Shown here in pieces: positions 1 through 8,635 of a DNA stretch of 56,069 nucleotides. Under the pieces are notes generated by a model. The model saw only the letters and a program-made list of their open reading frames with translations, was not told the DNA's origin and searched no databases. Position 1 is the first letter of the stretch. Each line of letters starts with the position of its first letter. The translations under genes were made by a program, and so were the position numbers. Source of the stretch: an uncultured Clostridia bacterium (GTDB lineage Bacteria; Bacillota; Clostridia; Christensenellales; Borkfalkiaceae); the NCBI GenBank assembly GCA_947626685.1, contig CANQTD010000009.1:1-56069 (forward strand), given 5' to 3'.

Positions 1-249
1 AAAAGCTCGCTCTCCTTGTCTTGCTTGCTTCTGAAAACAGGCACTTCGCGCTGTCATGCCTTTCCGCAAGACATGCCATAAAAGCGGCGCAATACGGCGT
101 CGCGCTGCGCTTTTTTCGGGTCATTTACGTCATAGTAAACTCCCCTTCAAAAAGCTCGCTCTCCTTGTCTTGCTTGCTTCTGAAAACAGGCACTTCGCGC
201 TGTCATGCCTTTCCGCAAGACATGCCGTGAAAGCGGCGCAATACGGCGT
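1..249. repeat. Direct repeat, two 100-bp copies with 149-bp period
   Basis: Positions 1-100 and 150-249 are the same sequence apart from two substitutions near position 78. The 49 bp between them (101-149) is unique. The first copy starts at the window edge, so the array may continue to the left. The short open frames inside it are repeats of one another in shifted frames and have no ribosome binding site, so I see no gene here. The AT-rich stretch 270-365 is the promoter region of the toxin-antitoxin pair. Confidence 0.9.
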
Positions 250-311
250 TCTGTTCCCGTGGGAGCGCCATATTTTTTATCGAAAAATCAATATTTTACG
301 CGCATAACATG

Positions 312-340
312 TTGACAAATTTCATATAATATGTTACAAT
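312..340 (+). promoter_or_regulatory. Promoter of the dinJ/yafQ pair
   Basis: TTGACA at 312-317, a 17-bp spacer, and TACAAT at 335-340. An AT-rich palindrome (CATATAATATG) lies inside the spacer and is a plausible autorepression site for the antitoxin. A GGGGGA ribosome binding site precedes the ATG at 366. Confidence 0.75.
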
Positions 341-365
341 ACTATCAAAACAAGGGGGAAATCGT

Positions 366-641
366 ATGGCCAAAGTATCTACAAACATAACGATCGACGC
401 AGAGGTAAAAAAACAGGCGCAAGAATTGTTTGCCGATCTGGGTATGGATCTTTCTACCGCGATCAATATTTATCTGAAAAAGGCGTTGGCGGAACAGGGC
501 ATTCCGTTCGAGATCACGCGGGGCACTTTGAATAAGGATACAATATCGGCGATGGAAGAGGTCAAGGAAATGGAAGCGCACCCCGAAAAATATAGGGGAT
601 ATCAGGATATCGCTTCGCTGCGGAAGGCGCTCGGGGTATGA
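366..641 (+). CDS. RelB/DinJ family antitoxin
   Basis: A 91-residue protein with an N-terminal ribbon-helix-helix pattern (beta strand STNITID, then the helices around residues 12-45). This is the DNA-binding dimerisation domain of DinJ/RelB antitoxins. The C-terminal half (EEVKEMEAHPEKYRGY) is the charged segment that in this family wraps the toxin. The ATG at 366 follows a GGGGGA box at good spacing. Its stop overlaps the toxin start by 4 bp (ATGA), the usual translational coupling. By family knowledge it neutralises the toxin and represses the shared promoter; this is inferred. Confidence is high for the family, moderate for the DinJ subgroup. Confidence 0.88.
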   Translation: MAKVSTNITIDAEVKKQAQELFADLGMDLSTAINIYLKKALAEQGIPFEITRGTLNKDTISAMEEVKEMEAHPEKYRGYQDIASLRKALGV

Positions 642-913
642 AATACGAAATACTTTATACCACCAAGTTCAAAAAGGACTTAAAACTTGTCCAAAAACAA
701 GGGAAAAACCTCGACAAGTTATTCACCGTTATCGAATGGCTCTCGAACGACGAAAAACTTGACGCAAAGTACAGAGACCATGACCTCTCGGGGAATTACG
801 AGGGTTTCCGTGAGTGCCACATTGAACCGGATTGGCTGCTCATCTATCGCAAGAACAGCGAACAGATCATCTTGTACTTATTGCGGACGGGGTCGCATTC
901 CGATCTGTTCTGA
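638..913 (+). CDS. YafQ-family mRNA interferase toxin
   Basis: A 91-residue RelE/ParE-fold protein. It starts with the typical strand-helix signature (YEILYTTKFKKDLKL). The DHDLSGNYEGFRECHIEPDW block followed by LLIYRK and the C-terminal LYLLRTGSHSDLF is the YafQ pattern; the His and Asp residues in those blocks and the Phe at the C-terminus correspond to the catalytic surface. YafQ toxins cut mRNA in the ribosomal A site. It starts inside the last codons of the antitoxin gene. Length is normal for the family and there is no sign of decay, so the pair looks functional. Confidence 0.88.
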   Translation: MKYEILYTTKFKKDLKLVQKQGKNLDKLFTVIEWLSNDEKLDAKYRDHDLSGNYEGFRECHIEPDWLLIYRKNSEQIILYLLRTGSHSDLF

Positions 914-1028
914 TTCCGTCTTTCCCGGCTCTGAAACGAGCGAGAAACCGATTGGGATTTCTTGACCCCATTTGGGTGGGGATGATTCCGAAAACACGAC
1001 CCCATTCCCTCTTTGGAAGGAGGAAATT

Positions 1029-1418
1029 TTGAAAAAAACGACTTCTGCATTTGCGGTCACATTTGCGCTTGCCGCGGTCTATGCCGTGTTCACCTCGCGC
1101 GTGGCGTTGACGGCGCTCGCCCTCGCCGGGGGCAGGTCGTCCGCGCTCATCGGGACGGTCTTTGTCCTCGTGGTGAACAGCGTTCTCGCGTTGCTCCTCG
1201 GGGTGTTTTGCGGTCTGAGCCCCCTCACCCGCTGTTGGGGGATCCTGCCCGCGCCCATTCTGCTTGTGACCGTCTACCGGCTGATCGCGGGGACGCTCTC
1301 CCCGCTCGTTTGGCTGACCGCGCTCTACATGCTCGCACTCTCCGTGCTCGGCGCGGAATGCGCCGCCGTCGGGGATCTTGCCGCGCGGCTCGCAAAGCGC
1401 GTGCGAACAAAATCGTGA
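1029..1418 (+). CDS. Small multi-pass membrane protein, function unknown
   Basis: A 129-residue hydrophobic protein with about four predicted membrane helices (roughly residues 6-22, 33-55, 64-80 and 84-105) and a short basic C-terminus. I chose the TTG at 1029 because a strong GGAGGAAA box lies just upstream at 1018-1025; an in-frame ATG at 972 has no such box and would add a polar N-terminus. I do not recognise a family. It stands alone between the toxin-antitoxin pair and a repeat region, and has no conserved charged residues in the membrane that would suggest a transporter. Confidence 0.6.
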   Translation: MKKTTSAFAVTFALAAVYAVFTSRVALTALALAGGRSSALIGTVFVLVVNSVLALLLGVFCGLSPLTRCWGILPAPILLVTVYRLIAGTLSPLVWLTALYMLALSVLGAECAAVGDLAARLAKRVRTKS

Positions 1419-1429
1419 CAGAAAACCAA

Positions 1430-1729
1430 AAGAGCCGCCCGCTGAGAGGACGGGGTTCCCTCGGCTCCCCCATCGGGGTCCCCACAAAAAGCCGCAGGAT
1501 TTTTGCGGGGTGATTTTTGGGGGAGCTCCGCCGCATTGCGGCGGTGAGGGGGAGTCAATCCGATCAAGCAACACCCCTTCCGTCACCTTCGGTGCCACCC
1601 TTCTCGGGCAGGTAGATTCCTGCCCTCGGTCACCGTTCGCGCAAGATAATGCGCTTCACTCCTGTCGCAACGCGCCAAAAGTTCACAGGACTTTTGGCAG
1701 AATGCGTTGCTCCTCCTCGAGGGGTGGGC
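1430..1729. repeat. Composite intergenic repeat (partial copy)
   Basis: This 300-bp gap holds no gene. It is a string of short GC-rich inverted repeats. The block 1601-1642 (CGGGCAGGTAGATTCCTGCC core) recurs at 18246-18288 and 49149-49191. The block 1571-1598, with the ACCCCTTCCGTCACC motif, recurs at 19456 and 36791. It is therefore one partial member of the dispersed composite family described at 17.9 and 48.9 kb. Confidence 0.85.
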
Positions 1730-1766
1730 AAGAAAGAGCCGCCCGCTGCGATATGCAGCGGGCGGC
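1730..1766 (-). terminator. Terminator of the SGNH esterase operon
   Basis: A 12-bp perfect stem (1738-1749 with 1755-1766, loop 1750-1754) is followed on the minus strand by CTTTCTT. It ends transcription 18 bp after the stop codon of the minus-strand gene at 1784. Confidence 0.75.
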
Positions 1767-1783
1767 CTGTCTGTTTACGGGAT

Positions 1784-2917
1784 TCAGATCCCGAGCACTT
1801 CTTTGAGGTGCGCCGTGAGCGTTTCCGCCTGCGCGGCTGCGTCCTCGGCGTTCGGGTGGCTCTGGCCGCCGTTCCTGCCCGTGGGGACGGGGAGATAGCT
1901 GATATTTTCGTCTCCCGCCGCGGCGATGGCGGTCTGGATGCCCTGCGCGATCCGCGTATCGTTCTCCATCAACCCATAGATGCACACGATCTTCGCGCTC
2001 TCGTTCTTGGAGCGGATGAGCCCGAGCAGTTCGCCGTAGTCGGCAGTGAACTGTTCCGCGGAGTAGCTCGCGCTCAGCGCATACCCGTCGTTCGTACCGA
2101 GGGCGACGACCACGACGTCGAACTTCTTTTCGAACCCGTACTTCATCGTGTGGGTGGAGGAGAGGTTTTGGTACATGTCGAGCATGTTGAAGGGAAGCGC
2201 GAACTGCGCCTTGACGCAGATGCCCTCCGTTGCGACGAGAGAATAGTCCGCGCCGAGCGCGTGGGCGGTGCGGTAAGCGTACGCCTTCGTCGCGTCGGTA
2301 TTGTTGTCGTTGTTCTCGTCCGCGGGCGTTGCGAGAATGCCCGCGCCCACCGTGATGGAGTCGCCCACAAATTCGATGGCGAGAGGGGACTTCTCCTCGG
2401 CGCGCAGGAATTTGCCGTCCGTCGAGAAACTGCTGAGGTTGATCTGGCTGTTCTGGGAGCTCGTCGCCTTCACGATGCGCACCGTGTGCACGCCCTCTTC
2501 GAGCTCCGTCGCCAGCTTATAATTTCTGTTCGCCTGCACTTTGATGCGCGTACCCTCGCCCGCGCCGTCGATGAACGCGATGAGCGCGGAGGGGTGGGGG
2601 GAAGGGTTCGCCATCACTTTGAGTTCGGTGCCGAAGAAGGCGACCTCGACGCCCGTCCCCGCGTTGGCGAGCACGAGCTGTTTGGAATTTATGAACGTCC
2701 TGCCGAGCAGGCGCACATACTCTTCGCCGAAGGTGTTGACGTCCTTATCCGAAACGACCTCGCGGCCCTCGATGCGTTCGGGCTCTTCGGCGGGCGGGTC
2801 CTCCACGACGGGAGGGTCCTCCTTGACGGGCTCATCGTTCGTCGGCGGCGTACAGCCGAACAGGGCGGGCGCCATCATGCACGCGATCGCGAGCGGTAAC
2901 CAAAATTTTGTTTTCAT
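1784..2917 (-). CDS. Secreted SGNH/GDSL esterase lipoprotein (CE2-like)
   Basis: A 377-residue lipoprotein: signal peptide with the lipobox LFGC (Cys at about 22), then a Pro/Glu-rich linker (residues 25-50). A beta-sandwich-like region spans about residues 55-175. The SGNH hydrolase domain follows, with GDSIT (catalytic Ser, about residue 185), ALGTNDG (block III Asn) and SHPNAED (catalytic His) near the C-terminus. N-terminal sandwich plus SGNH is the layout of carbohydrate esterase family 2, which removes acetyl groups from plant polysaccharides; substrate is inferred. The start overlaps the upstream gene's stop by 4 bp, so the two paralogues form one operon. Confidence 0.82.
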   Translation of the reverse strand: MKTKFWLPLAIACMMAPALFGCTPPTNDEPVKEDPPVVEDPPAEEPERIEGREVVSDKDVNTFGEEYVRLLGRTFINSKQLVLANAGTGVEVAFFGTELKVMANPSPHPSALIAFIDGAGEGTRIKVQANRNYKLATELEEGVHTVRIVKATSSQNSQINLSSFSTDGKFLRAEEKSPLAIEFVGDSITVGAGILATPADENNDNNTDATKAYAYRTAHALGADYSLVATEGICVKAQFALPFNMLDMYQNLSSTHTMKYGFEKKFDVVVVALGTNDGYALSASYSAEQFTADYGELLGLIRSKNESAKIVCIYGLMENDTRIAQGIQTAIAAAGDENISYLPVPTGRNGGQSHPNAEDAAAQAETLTAHLKEVLGI

Positions 2918-4386
2918 GCTCCTTCTCCTTGATCCAAAAGTTGTTTGATGTGCTTGACGAGGCGGTCTGCGTTGAGTTTATGCGTCGCCGCGTTGGGGTG
3001 GAAATTTGCGCCCTTCTCGTTGGTGCGCATCTGAAGGGTCGTGATGTTCTCATCCCCCGTATCGGCGATGGCGTCCTTGATCGCCTGCACGCCCTCCGTG
3101 CGGGCGGAAGCGGGCATCATGCCGTACACGCACACGATCATGGCGGAGGGGTGCGTTTCGCGCATGAGGCGGAGCATGTCTGCGTAGTCCTGGCGGAATT
3201 TCTCCAAATTGTAGTTGGGGAATTGGTCGGAAGTCGCATGCCAAATGTCGTTTTCGCCGAGCGCGAGCACCACGATGTCCGCGTCGAAGGAAGAGGCGTC
3301 GTACGCCGGCGCGGAGGAGCTCATGAACTGCTTCTGATAGGTATCGTACCCGCAGGTAAGGGTATCTCTTATGGCCATGCCCTCGAGCGCCATGATCGAG
3401 AAGTCCGCGCCGAGCGCGTGGGCCGCGAGATAGGCGAAGGAAAGGGTCGCGTCGGAGTTCTCGAGCGTTTGGAGGCTCTCGGAGGAAGTCCCGTTCGCGC
3501 CGCAGCCCGCGGTGATGGAGTCGCCGAGGACTTCGATCTTGAGTTCGGACTTCTCGCGTGCGGCGAGGAAGGTCCCGTCCGTTGCGAAAGCGCCTTCGGC
3601 GGGAAGTTGCACCTTGCCGAACGGCGAGACGGGGCTCGACGCTTTGAGAAGGCGCACGGTGTGGATGCCGCTCTCCAGACCTTCGCACAGCGTCGTCTCC
3701 TTTGCCGACGTGTTCGTGAGCGTGATGGTCTTGCCTTCGCTCTCGCCGTCTACATACACGCGCACCTTGCTGTTTCCGCCCGAGACGGAGAGCTTCGCCG
3801 TGAGGCTCGTGCCCGCGAACGCGACTTCGATGCCCGTGCACACGTTGTCGAAGGTGAGCTTCGAGGCGGAGAAATACGTTCTCCCGAACAGGTTGACGGT
3901 CTCTTCGCCGAAGGCATTGACCGCGTCGGGCGTGGCCTCGGCAAACACATAGAGGGGCAGATCCTCGGACACGGTACCCCCGTCTGCGGTGTAGGAAGCC
4001 GTGATGACCGTCTCTCCCGCTTGGAGCGCGGTGACGGTCGAGCCCTCGACTTTTGCGACCGCTTCGTCGCGGACGGTGTAGACGGGCGACTCTTGGGTCG
4101 CTTCCCCGTCGCAGGAGACGGTCGCGGAGAGCGTCGCCTCGGCGTAGCCCTCGAGCCCGGCGAGAACGAGTTCGCTCTGCCCGAACGCGATCTCATAGAC
4201 GTGCTCGGGTTCCTCCGCGGGCGGGTCTACGACAGGCGGGTCTACGACAGGGGGATCTTCCACGGGGGGATCCTCCACGACGGGCGGCGCGTCGGGTTTG
4301 TCTCCGCCGCACGCGGCGAGCGCGGGCAAGAGCCCGAGCGACAAAACGAGCGCGATGAGAGCGGTCCTTTTGAAAAATTTTGTCAT
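2914..4386 (-). CDS. Secreted SGNH/GDSL esterase lipoprotein with Ig-like domain (CE2-like)
   Basis: A 490-residue paralogue of the downstream gene. It has a signal peptide with lipobox LAAC (Cys at about 26) and a Pro-rich linker containing repeated PPV(V/E)DPP units (residues 33-60). An inserted BIG2-type Ig-like domain follows (about 63-150, ending in the ITASYTADGG pattern), then a CE2-like beta-sandwich (about 160-290) and the SGNH domain with GDSITAG, ALGENDIW and FHPNAATH. Block III has Glu in place of the Thr seen in the other copy; the catalytic Ser, Asn and His are present. I start at 4386 because the lipoprotein signal begins there with a GGAGG box upstream. It is first in the two-gene operon. 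Confidence 0.82.
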   Translation of the reverse strand: MTKFFKRTALIALVLSLGLLPALAACGGDKPDAPPVVEDPPVEDPPVVDPPVVDPPAEEPEHVYEIAFGQSELVLAGLEGYAEATLSATVSCDGEATQESPVYTVRDEAVAKVEGSTVTALQAGETVITASYTADGGTVSEDLPLYVFAEATPDAVNAFGEETVNLFGRTYFSASKLTFDNVCTGIEVAFAGTSLTAKLSVSGGNSKVRVYVDGESEGKTITLTNTSAKETTLCEGLESGIHTVRLLKASSPVSPFGKVQLPAEGAFATDGTFLAAREKSELKIEVLGDSITAGCGANGTSSESLQTLENSDATLSFAYLAAHALGADFSIMALEGMAIRDTLTCGYDTYQKQFMSSSAPAYDASSFDADIVVLALGENDIWHATSDQFPNYNLEKFRQDYADMLRLMRETHPSAMIVCVYGMMPASARTEGVQAIKDAIADTGDENITTLQMRTNEKGANFHPNAATHKLNADRLVKHIKQLLDQGEGA

Positions 4387-4465
4387 ACTATCCTCCGATC
4401 TTTTTTGAAAAGATTTTTTTCTTTCTTGATGGGGTTTCGGGTGCGGAATGAGGGTTTCTGTTAAT

Positions 4466-4494
4466 ACTGTACACCCATTTTTGTATTTTGTCAA
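4466..4494 (-). promoter_or_regulatory. Promoter of the SGNH esterase operon
   Basis: On the minus strand: TTGACA (4494-4489), a 17-bp spacer, TACAGT (4471-4466). The leader to the ATG at 4386 is about 75 nt and AT-rich. The rest of the gap up to tgt (4495-4614) shows no clear further element. Confidence 0.65.
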
Positions 4495-4602
4495 GAGATT
4501 GAAAATAATTTTTATTTTTTGTGAATCCCGTTCCGTTCGGAAAGGGGCGGAGAAATTTCCCGCGCGGGAGCGAAACGGCTTGCCTTTTGCCGCGATTTAT
4601 AG

Positions 4603-5739
<1,137 letters not shown>

Positions 5740-5776
5740 AAAGGGCGTGAAAGGGAAAAAATCCCCCCGAAATCGC

Positions 5777-5805
5777 TTGCAAAATTGCGGCGGATAGGGT
5801 ATGAT
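5777..5805 (+). promoter_or_regulatory. yajC promoter
   Basis: TTGCAA at 5777-5782, a 17-bp spacer, TATGAT at 5800-5805. The block around the -35 box (AAATCGCTTGCAAAAT) is repeated exactly at the scfA promoter (6884-6899). Confidence 0.72.
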
Positions 5806-5862
5806 ATTGGCAAACGGCGGGCTCTCCCGCAAAATACGCAAATTTTTAAGGAGCGACAAACT

Positions 5863-6435
5863 ATGATGTTCTGGAATACGTTGGCGGTTCTTCTGGCGAA
5901 TGGCGACCCCGACACGGGAACCCCAAGCACGGGAAACGCGAATCCTCTCAACAATAATTGGATTTTCTTCGCGATTCTCATCGTGCTCATCGTTCTTCTC
6001 GTGGTATGGTTCCTCGTCTCGGGCAGAAAGAACAAGCAGAAGCAGAAGGAATACACCGAACAGCTCGCCGCGCTCGGCCCCGGCAATAAGGTCAAGACGA
6101 TAGGCGGCATCTGCGGCATCGTCGTCGAAGTGTGCGACGACAACACCGTCGTCATCGAGACGGGCACGGAGGCCTCGGGCAAATCCTTCCTCAAACTCGA
6201 CAAGGAGTGCATCGCGCAGACGGACGCGAAGGGTCCCACCCAGATCGCCCGCGAAGAGGCGGAGGCACGGCGCAAGGCGGAAAAAGAAGCCAAGAGCGAA
6301 AAGCGCGCCCCCGAAGCGGCTGCCGCAAAGACGGAAGAGCCCGAAAAGCAAGAAACGCAGGAAGCGGAGCCTCAGCCCCAAACGGAAGAGCCCGCGGAGA
6401 GCGGAAGCGGCGAACCCGAAGAAAAGCAAGAATAA
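5863..6435 (+). CDS. yajC: YajC-type Sec translocon subunit with long acidic C-terminus
   Basis: A 190-residue single-pass membrane protein. Residues 1-25 are short and polar, the membrane helix is at about 28-50, and the conserved YajC core (KNKQKQKEYTEQLAALGPGNKVKTIGGI...G.VVEV) follows to about residue 115. YajC binds SecDF and SecYEG. The C-terminal 70 residues are an Ala/Glu/Lys-rich, low-complexity tail much longer than in E. coli YajC (110 aa). Start at 5863 after AAGGAGCG; the adjacent ATG at 5866 is an equally possible start. Confidence 0.92.
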   Translation: MMFWNTLAVLLANGDPDTGTPSTGNANPLNNNWIFFAILIVLIVLLVVWFLVSGRKNKQKQKEYTEQLAALGPGNKVKTIGGICGIVVEVCDDNTVVIETGTEASGKSFLKLDKECIAQTDAKGPTQIAREEAEARRKAEKEAKSEKRAPEAAAAKTEEPEKQETQEAEPQPQTEEPAESGSGEPEEKQE

Positions 6436-6444
6436 TTTCCACGA

Positions 6445-6479
6445 CCTCCGCATAGGGATAAGCTGTGCGGAGGTTTTTT
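6445..6479 (+). terminator. Terminator or attenuator after yajC
   Basis: CCTCCGCA (6445-6452) pairs with TGCGGAGG (6466-6473), followed by six T (6474-6479). It ends 21 bp before the next start codon and so could limit read-through into the downstream membrane protein. Confidence 0.75.
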
Positions 6480-6500
6480 CCGCCCAAAGGGAGGAAAGCG

Positions 6501-6884
6501 ATGAAATTCGATTGGAAAAAGGCGGCGAAGGAAGTGCTCATATCCGCTTCGCTCGCCTGTGCGTTCTATCTGTTCGCGGCGGCGGTCTTTGCCGTGATCG
6601 TGCGGGCTTACGCGCCCCCGCAGGGGGTGGTGACGGCGGTGAATTGGACGATCAAGGCGCTCGCCTCCCTCGTCTTTCCGCTCATCTTCGTGCGGCCGAA
6701 GCGCGCGCTCTACAAGGGCATGGCGGCGGGCGTTCTCGCGTGCGTGTTGTCCCTGCTGCTCTTTGCGGCCATCGGCGGCGGCTTCCGCGTGACCGCGCTC
6801 TTCCCCGTCGAACTTCTCCTCTGCGCGGCGATGGGCGGGATCGGCGCCCTGCTCGGCGGAAAATTGCGCAAAGAGCCCGCGTAA
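6501..6884 (+). CDS. TIGR04086-like four-helix membrane protein
   Basis: A 127-residue protein with four predicted membrane helices (about residues 12-33, 44-62, 71-88 and 98-120) and a basic C-terminal end (GGKLRKEPA). Size, topology and position between yajC and the SCIFF peptide match the Clostridial family TIGR04086, whose function is unknown. I start at 6501, where GGAGG lies 6-10 bp upstream; the frame is open further upstream but that part overlaps the terminator. A direct role in SCIFF export is tempting but only inferred from position. Confidence 0.75.
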   Translation: MKFDWKKAAKEVLISASLACAFYLFAAAVFAVIVRAYAPPQGVVTAVNWTIKALASLVFPLIFVRPKRALYKGMAAGVLACVLSLLLFAAIGGGFRVTALFPVELLLCAAMGGIGALLGGKLRKEPA

Positions 6885-6918
6885 ATCGCTTGCAAAATGA
6901 AACGATCCATAGTATAAT
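6884..6918 (+). promoter_or_regulatory. scfA promoter
   Basis: TTGCAA at 6890-6895, 17-bp spacer, perfect TATAAT at 6913-6918. It overlaps the stop codon of the upstream gene. The 16-bp block AAATCGCTTGCAAAAT at 6884-6899 is identical to the block at the yajC promoter. Confidence 0.82.
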
Positions 6919-6942
6919 AGAGAAAAACGTAAGAGGTGAACT

Positions 6943-7095
6943 ATGATCAAGACGATTGCGAAGCCCGCAGAAAAGAAAGTGACCGGTTGCGGCGAATGCA
7001 GGAGCACCTGCCAATCCGCGTGCAAGACGAGCTGCACCGTCGGGAACCAATCCTGCGAGCGCATCACGAGAGAACAGAAGATCGAGAAGAAGTAA
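6943..7095 (+). CDS. scfA: SCIFF peptide precursor (six cysteines in forty-five)
   Basis: A 50-residue ribosomal peptide, too short for most gene finders. Residues 16-38 hold six Cys in the pattern C-x2-C-x3-C-x3-C-x3-C-x6-C, within the family signature TCQSACKTSCTVGNQSC. SCIFF is almost universal in Clostridia. The neighbouring radical SAM enzyme forms a thioether between a Cys and a Thr of such peptides. An AGAGGTGA box precedes the ATG. It has its own strong promoter and is followed by a short hairpin that probably keeps peptide message in excess over scfB. Its biological role is unknown. Confidence 0.95.
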   Translation: MIKTIAKPAEKKVTGCGECRSTCQSACKTSCTVGNQSCERITREQKIEKK

Positions 7096-7116
7096 GCGTC
7101 ACAAAAGAAACTCCTG

Positions 7117-7138
7117 AGAGCGACGGCGTCGCTCTTTT
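7117..7138 (+). terminator. Leaky terminator between scfA and scfB
   Basis: AGAGCGAC (7117-7124) pairs with GTCGCTCT (7128-7135), loop GGC, then TTT. Placed between peptide and enzyme genes, it would give partial termination. Confidence 0.65.
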
Positions 7139-7148
7139 GGCGTTGCCA

Positions 7149-7173
7149 GCTCCTCCGCGGAGAGGAGCCTTTT
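7149..7173 (+). promoter_or_regulatory. Hairpin covering the scfB ribosome binding region
   Basis: GCTCCTC (7149-7155) pairs with GAGGAGC (7162-7168), loop CGCGGA, followed by CTTTT. The right arm is the only Shine-Dalgarno-like sequence before the scfB ATG at 7181, so the stem could lower translation of the maturase. It could also act as a second weak terminator. Confidence 0.5.
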
Positions 7174-7180
7174 CAACTTT

Positions 7181-8491
7181 ATGGTCCACGTTTTTTCCTA
7201 TCACGACAAACGGTACATCTACGACACGGGCAGCGGCGCGCTCCACGAGTGCGACGACAAGACGGCGCGCTATCTGAAAGGGGAGCCCGTCGAGATCTCG
7301 GACGAAGAGCTCAAAGAGACGCTCGAGGCCATCGAAGGTCTCAAACGGGAGGGGCTCTTCGACGCGCCCGAGACGGAGGCGCGCCCCATCAAATCCAATG
7401 AGGTGAAGGCCCTCTGCCTGCACGTCTCGCACGACTGCAATCTCCGCTGCCGCTACTGCTTTGCGGACGAAGGCGCGTACCATTCGGTGCGCGAAGTCAT
7501 GAGCTTCGAGACGGCGAAGGCGGCGATCGACTTCCTTCTCCGCGAGAGCGGGAACAGAAAGGTCCTCGAAGTGGACTTTTTCGGCGGCGAACCGCTCATG
7601 AACATCGACGTCGTCAAGCGCACGGTGTACTATGCCAAAGAAGAGGGGGAAAAACTCGGCAAGCGGTTCCTCTTCACGACGACGACCAACGGCCTTTTGC
7701 TCGACGACGAGACGATCGCCTTCTTCAACGAGGAGATGGAGAATGTCGTGCTCTCCCTCGACGGGAGGAAAGAGGTGCACGACGCCGTCCGCAAGACGGT
7801 GAACGGCAAGGGCAGTTTCGACGCCGTCATCGGCAAGATCAAGAAGTTCGTGAAGGCGCGGGGGGACAAGCACTATTACGTCCGCGGCACGTTCACGGCG
7901 AAGAACCTCGACTTTTCGAAGGACGTGCTCTTTCTCGCGGACAACGGGTTCGATTCCATCTCGCTCGAGCCCGTCGTCACCGACATTCCCGACCTGCAGA
8001 TCAGAGAGGAGCATCTCCCCGCGATCGAGGCGGAGTACGAAAAACTGTGCGACGAGTATGTAAAGCGGGAAGCGGAGGGGGATCCCTTCCTCTTCTTCCA
8101 CTTCCACATCGACCTCGAGGGCGGGCCCTGCCTCTCCAAACGCGTCTCCGCGTGCGGCGCGGGGAACGAATATTTCTCCGTCGTGCCGAACGGGGACATC
8201 TATCCCTGCCATCAATTCGCGGGGGACAAGGCATGGCGGATGGGGAACGTGTTCGAGGGCAAGCTCGACGGCGCGCTCCGTAAAAAATTCGCGGAGAGCT
8301 GCCTTTTCACGCGCAAGAAATGCGGCGGCTGCTTTGCGAAGTTCATCTGCTCGGGCGGTTGCAGCGCGAACAACTACCATTACTCGGGGGACATCGACGA
8401 GCCCTACGCCATGACGTGCGCCATGATGAAAAAGCGCGTCGAATGTGCGATGCACGTCCTCGCGGAGCGGAAATCCCGCGAAAAATCGTAG
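7181..8491 (+). CDS. scfB: SCIFF thioether-forming radical SAM maturase
   Basis: A 436-residue radical SAM/SPASM peptide-modifying enzyme. Residues 1-70 form the small peptide-recognition domain (start MVHVFSY, as in the family). The radical SAM motif CNLRCRYC is at about residues 86-93, with FFGGEP at 130-135. The C-terminal SPASM region has its Cys cluster spread over about residues 310-420 (CGAGNEYFSVVPNGDIYPC, CGGCFAKFICSGGC, and a final C). By family knowledge it uses AdoMet and three [4Fe-4S] clusters to install the Cys-Thr thioether in SCIFF. It lies 85 bp after scfA. Confidence 0.95.
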   Translation: MVHVFSYHDKRYIYDTGSGALHECDDKTARYLKGEPVEISDEELKETLEAIEGLKREGLFDAPETEARPIKSNEVKALCLHVSHDCNLRCRYCFADEGAYHSVREVMSFETAKAAIDFLLRESGNRKVLEVDFFGGEPLMNIDVVKRTVYYAKEEGEKLGKRFLFTTTTNGLLLDDETIAFFNEEMENVVLSLDGRKEVHDAVRKTVNGKGSFDAVIGKIKKFVKARGDKHYYVRGTFTAKNLDFSKDVLFLADNGFDSISLEPVVTDIPDLQIREEHLPAIEAEYEKLCDEYVKREAEGDPFLFFHFHIDLEGGPCLSKRVSACGAGNEYFSVVPNGDIYPCHQFAGDKAWRMGNVFEGKLDGALRKKFAESCLFTRKKCGGCFAKFICSGGCSANNYHYSGDIDEPYAMTCAMMKKRVECAMHVLAERKSREKS

Positions 8492-8530
8492 AAATTTCCG
8501 AGAAAAATCGAATATGCCGCGCATTTCTTC

Positions 8531-8559
8531 TTGACGTGCGCGCGCTTTTCCTATATAAT
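8531..8559 (+). promoter_or_regulatory. secDF promoter
   Basis: TTGACG at 8531-8536, 17-bp spacer, TATAAT at 8554-8559. The leader of about 70 nt has a short hairpin (GGGGATCTTCCCC near 8600) and a GGAGGAGG box before the ATG. Confidence 0.82.
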
Positions 8560-8635
8560 GTTAAAAGTGAGTTTTTCCGATGAGGAATAGCTTGAAACGG
8601 GGATCTTCCCCGCTCACGATACAGGAGGAGGCTAC

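Noticed and set aside
1-249. Possible CRISPR array
   Set aside because: The repeats are 100 bp with one spacer of 49 bp, and no cas gene is present. No other regular repeat-spacer pattern of 25-40 bp exists in the window.
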